NCBI GenBank assembly: GCA_904377855.1
Contig: CAJFGS010000003.1
Span: forward strand, 1-64,000
Reading direction: 5' to 3'
Length of the DNA stretch: 64,000 nt
Source: Candidatus Avimonas merdigallinarum
Lineage (GTDB): Bacteria; Bacillota; Clostridia; Oscillospirales; Acutalibacteraceae
A model generated the notes under the pieces. It was not told the DNA's origin and ran no database searches. It worked only from the letters and a program-made list of their open reading frames with translations. Of the stretch, positions 63,102 through 64,000 are shown one piece after another. Position 1 is the first letter of the stretch. Every line of letters starts with the position of its first letter. The translations under genes and the position numbers were made by a program.

Positions 63102-63132
63102 AAGCCCCCGGCAGAAACTCTGCCGGGGGCTT
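63102..63132. terminator. Bidirectional terminator
   Basis: Perfect 14-bp stem (63102-63115 with 63119-63132) with an AAC loop. AAAAAA on the left gives a T-run for the minus-strand NUDIX gene. It is very similar in core sequence to the hairpin at 38241-38275. Confidence 0.8.
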
Positions 63133-63176
63133 CCCTTCTGCTTATTGAACCACTGCGCAGGCGGTCCTGCCCCGCC

Positions 63177-63668
63177 CTACTCTGCCGGGCTCCGCCCTGC
63201 TCCAGCCGCGTAAGCCTCCATCGCCCGCTCCCATAACAGGGGCTGAATCAGCGGATAGGTGTTGGGCAGGGGCAGCGCAGGGGCGACATCCCCGCCCGAT
63301 ACCGGGAGCACACGCACCTCCGCCATTTCGCTGCGGGGGAGCGGTCCCCGCCGGAGGACGCGCGCCAGATACAGCATCCCGTAATTCGGCGCTGTCTGCC
63401 CCGGGCCGTCCGCGCCAAACACCGAATACAGGCTGACCGGGGTAAAGGCCGCTTCGGTCACGCCGGTTTCCTCCCACAGTTCCCGGCGGGCGGCCTGCAG
63501 GATGGTTTCGCCCGGTTCGCGGTGGCCGCCCGGCATCTCCCAAGTCTCCCGGCGGCGATGCCGGCAGAACAGCCAGCCGCCATCCTCCCAGGCCGCGATC
63601 ACCGCATATTTTAAACGGTCGTTTCCCACCTCGTCCAACGGGTGGAACCGCACCGTGACCATGCCCAT
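63177..63668 (-). CDS. NUDIX hydrolase
   Basis: A 163-residue NUDIX protein. The box is GGHREPGETILQAARRELWE, then ETGV. YAVIAAWEDGGWLFCRHRRR starts the domain. It resembles the 8-oxo-dGTP diphosphatase-like group, so it would clean oxidised nucleotides; with mutY nearby this is plausible but not shown. The ATG at 63668 follows AAGGGG. Confidence 0.92.
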   Translation of the reverse strand: MGMVTVRFHPLDEVGNDRLKYAVIAAWEDGGWLFCRHRRRETWEMPGGHREPGETILQAARRELWEETGVTEAAFTPVSLYSVFGADGPGQTAPNYGMLYLARVLRRGPLPRSEMAEVRVLPVSGGDVAPALPLPNTYPLIQPLLWERAMEAYAAGAGRSPAE

Positions 63669-63731
63669 TCCGCACCCCTTCTTCCCGGTCTTACCGTTTC
63701 CTGCACTGGCGGGGAAGCCGGCGGCACGCGT

Positions 63732-64000
63732 TCACCGCTCCCCCTTCTGGCCCCCGCTTTTCTTTTCCCGCAGCCTTTTTGCCATCAGGATATCCGGCCG
63801 CCCATAGCCGTTGGCGTCCGGCACCACCCCGATAATCGAATATCCGCAGTTTTCATAAAACGAATACGGGTGGTTTTTCAGGTTCTGGATTTCACTCACC
63901 CTTTTCCAGAGCCCGTCGTACAGATCGCACCCGGACAGGGTGGTGGCTCCCGATTCGTCGTCCGTCCCCAGCATCATGGTGATCGCCCCGCGGGCTTTGG
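63732..64000 (-). CDS. GNAT acetyltransferase, cut by window edge
   Basis: The C-terminal 89 residues are visible. KARGAITMMLGTDDESG and the end-motif NHPYSFYENCGYSIIGVVPD, then DILMAKRL, are typical of small GNAT acetyltransferases related to aminoglycoside N6'-acetyltransferases. The N-terminus with the acetyl-CoA-binding motif lies beyond position 64000. An internal ATG at 63977 is not the real start. It ends 63 bases before the NUDIX gene on the same strand. Confidence 0.8.
   Translation of the reverse strand, partial: KARGAITMMLGTDDESGATTLSGCDLYDGLWKRVSEIQNLKNHPYSFYENCGYSIIGVVPDANGYGRPDILMAKRLREKKSGGQKGER

Overview
The window looks like a chromosomal segment of a spore-forming Clostridia bacterium, probably a GC-rich member of the Oscillospirales. 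The grounds are a T-box in front of pheST, IreB, a YlmC/YmxH-type sporulation protein, the spore-coat set cotJA-cotJB-cotJC, type III glutamine synthetase, ComEA and ComEB, and strong purine-rich ribosome binding sites. Many genes start at GGAGG-type sites with consensus TTGACA/TATAAT promoters. No rRNA, tRNA, CRISPR array or intact insertion sequence was found.

Layout. 0-5.7 kb: an IS3-type transposase scrap fused to a beheaded AraC regulator, then (minus strand) a GH43-like beta-propeller enzyme and a hydantoinase/oxoprolinase. 4.8-10.1 kb: a minus-strand redox operon (flavodoxin, iron-dependent alcohol dehydrogenase, RibD/DHFR-like reductase, cupin, frameshifted carboxymuconolactone-decarboxylase-like gene, aldo/keto reductase) divergent from a LysR gene. 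10.5-16.4 kb: a YhhN-like membrane protein behind a palindromic operator, a frameshifted second iron-dependent alcohol dehydrogenase with an ALDH3-type aldehyde dehydrogenase, YitT, GNAT and MerR genes. 16.5-17.9 kb: purF.

18.2-29.3 kb is a nitrogen-assimilation locus. On the minus strand are glnN (type III glutamine synthetase) and an ammonium transporter fused to a PII domain. On the plus strand is a split glutamate synthase (amidotransferase, Fe-S/FMN synthase, Fe-S protein, FAD oxidoreductase, GXGXG subunit), a C-terminally short type I glutamine synthetase and an ANTAR RNA-binding regulator with a phosphorylation-dead receiver. Both divergent promoters are perfect or near-perfect sigma-A promoters and each is followed within about 12 bases by a terminator-like hairpin. 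This suggests attenuation relieved by the ANTAR protein. It is the most interesting part of the window.

29.3-33.7 kb is an accessory patch with alpha/beta hydrolase, a small helical protein, LysR, and an AKR/LysR pair that appears to have lost both 5' ends in one deletion. 33.7-38.1 kb: ireB and T-box-controlled pheST. 38.2-41.9 kb: YlmC-like protein, MGMT-like protein, nagB, cotJABC and comEA. 42.0-44.9 kb: a TudS-like DUF523 gene, lexA with its own SOS-like box, a candidate C-rich small RNA, a DUF6483-like gene and an M23 peptidase. 45.1-50.4 kb: Gfo/Idh/MocA oxidoreductase, superoxide reductase, a YfhO-type membrane protein and VanZ. 50.6-55.7 kb: housekeeping operon DUF951-prfA-sua5-coaE-lytic transglycosylase-M18 aminopeptidase. 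56.0-64.0 kb: lipoprotein, endonuclease/exonuclease/phosphatase-fold protein, FabG-like reductase, dCMP deaminase, mutY, a second YfhO protein, NUDIX hydrolase and a GNAT gene cut by the window edge.

Four single-base frameshifts all lie in G/C homopolymers, so sequence error must be excluded before those genes are called pseudogenes.
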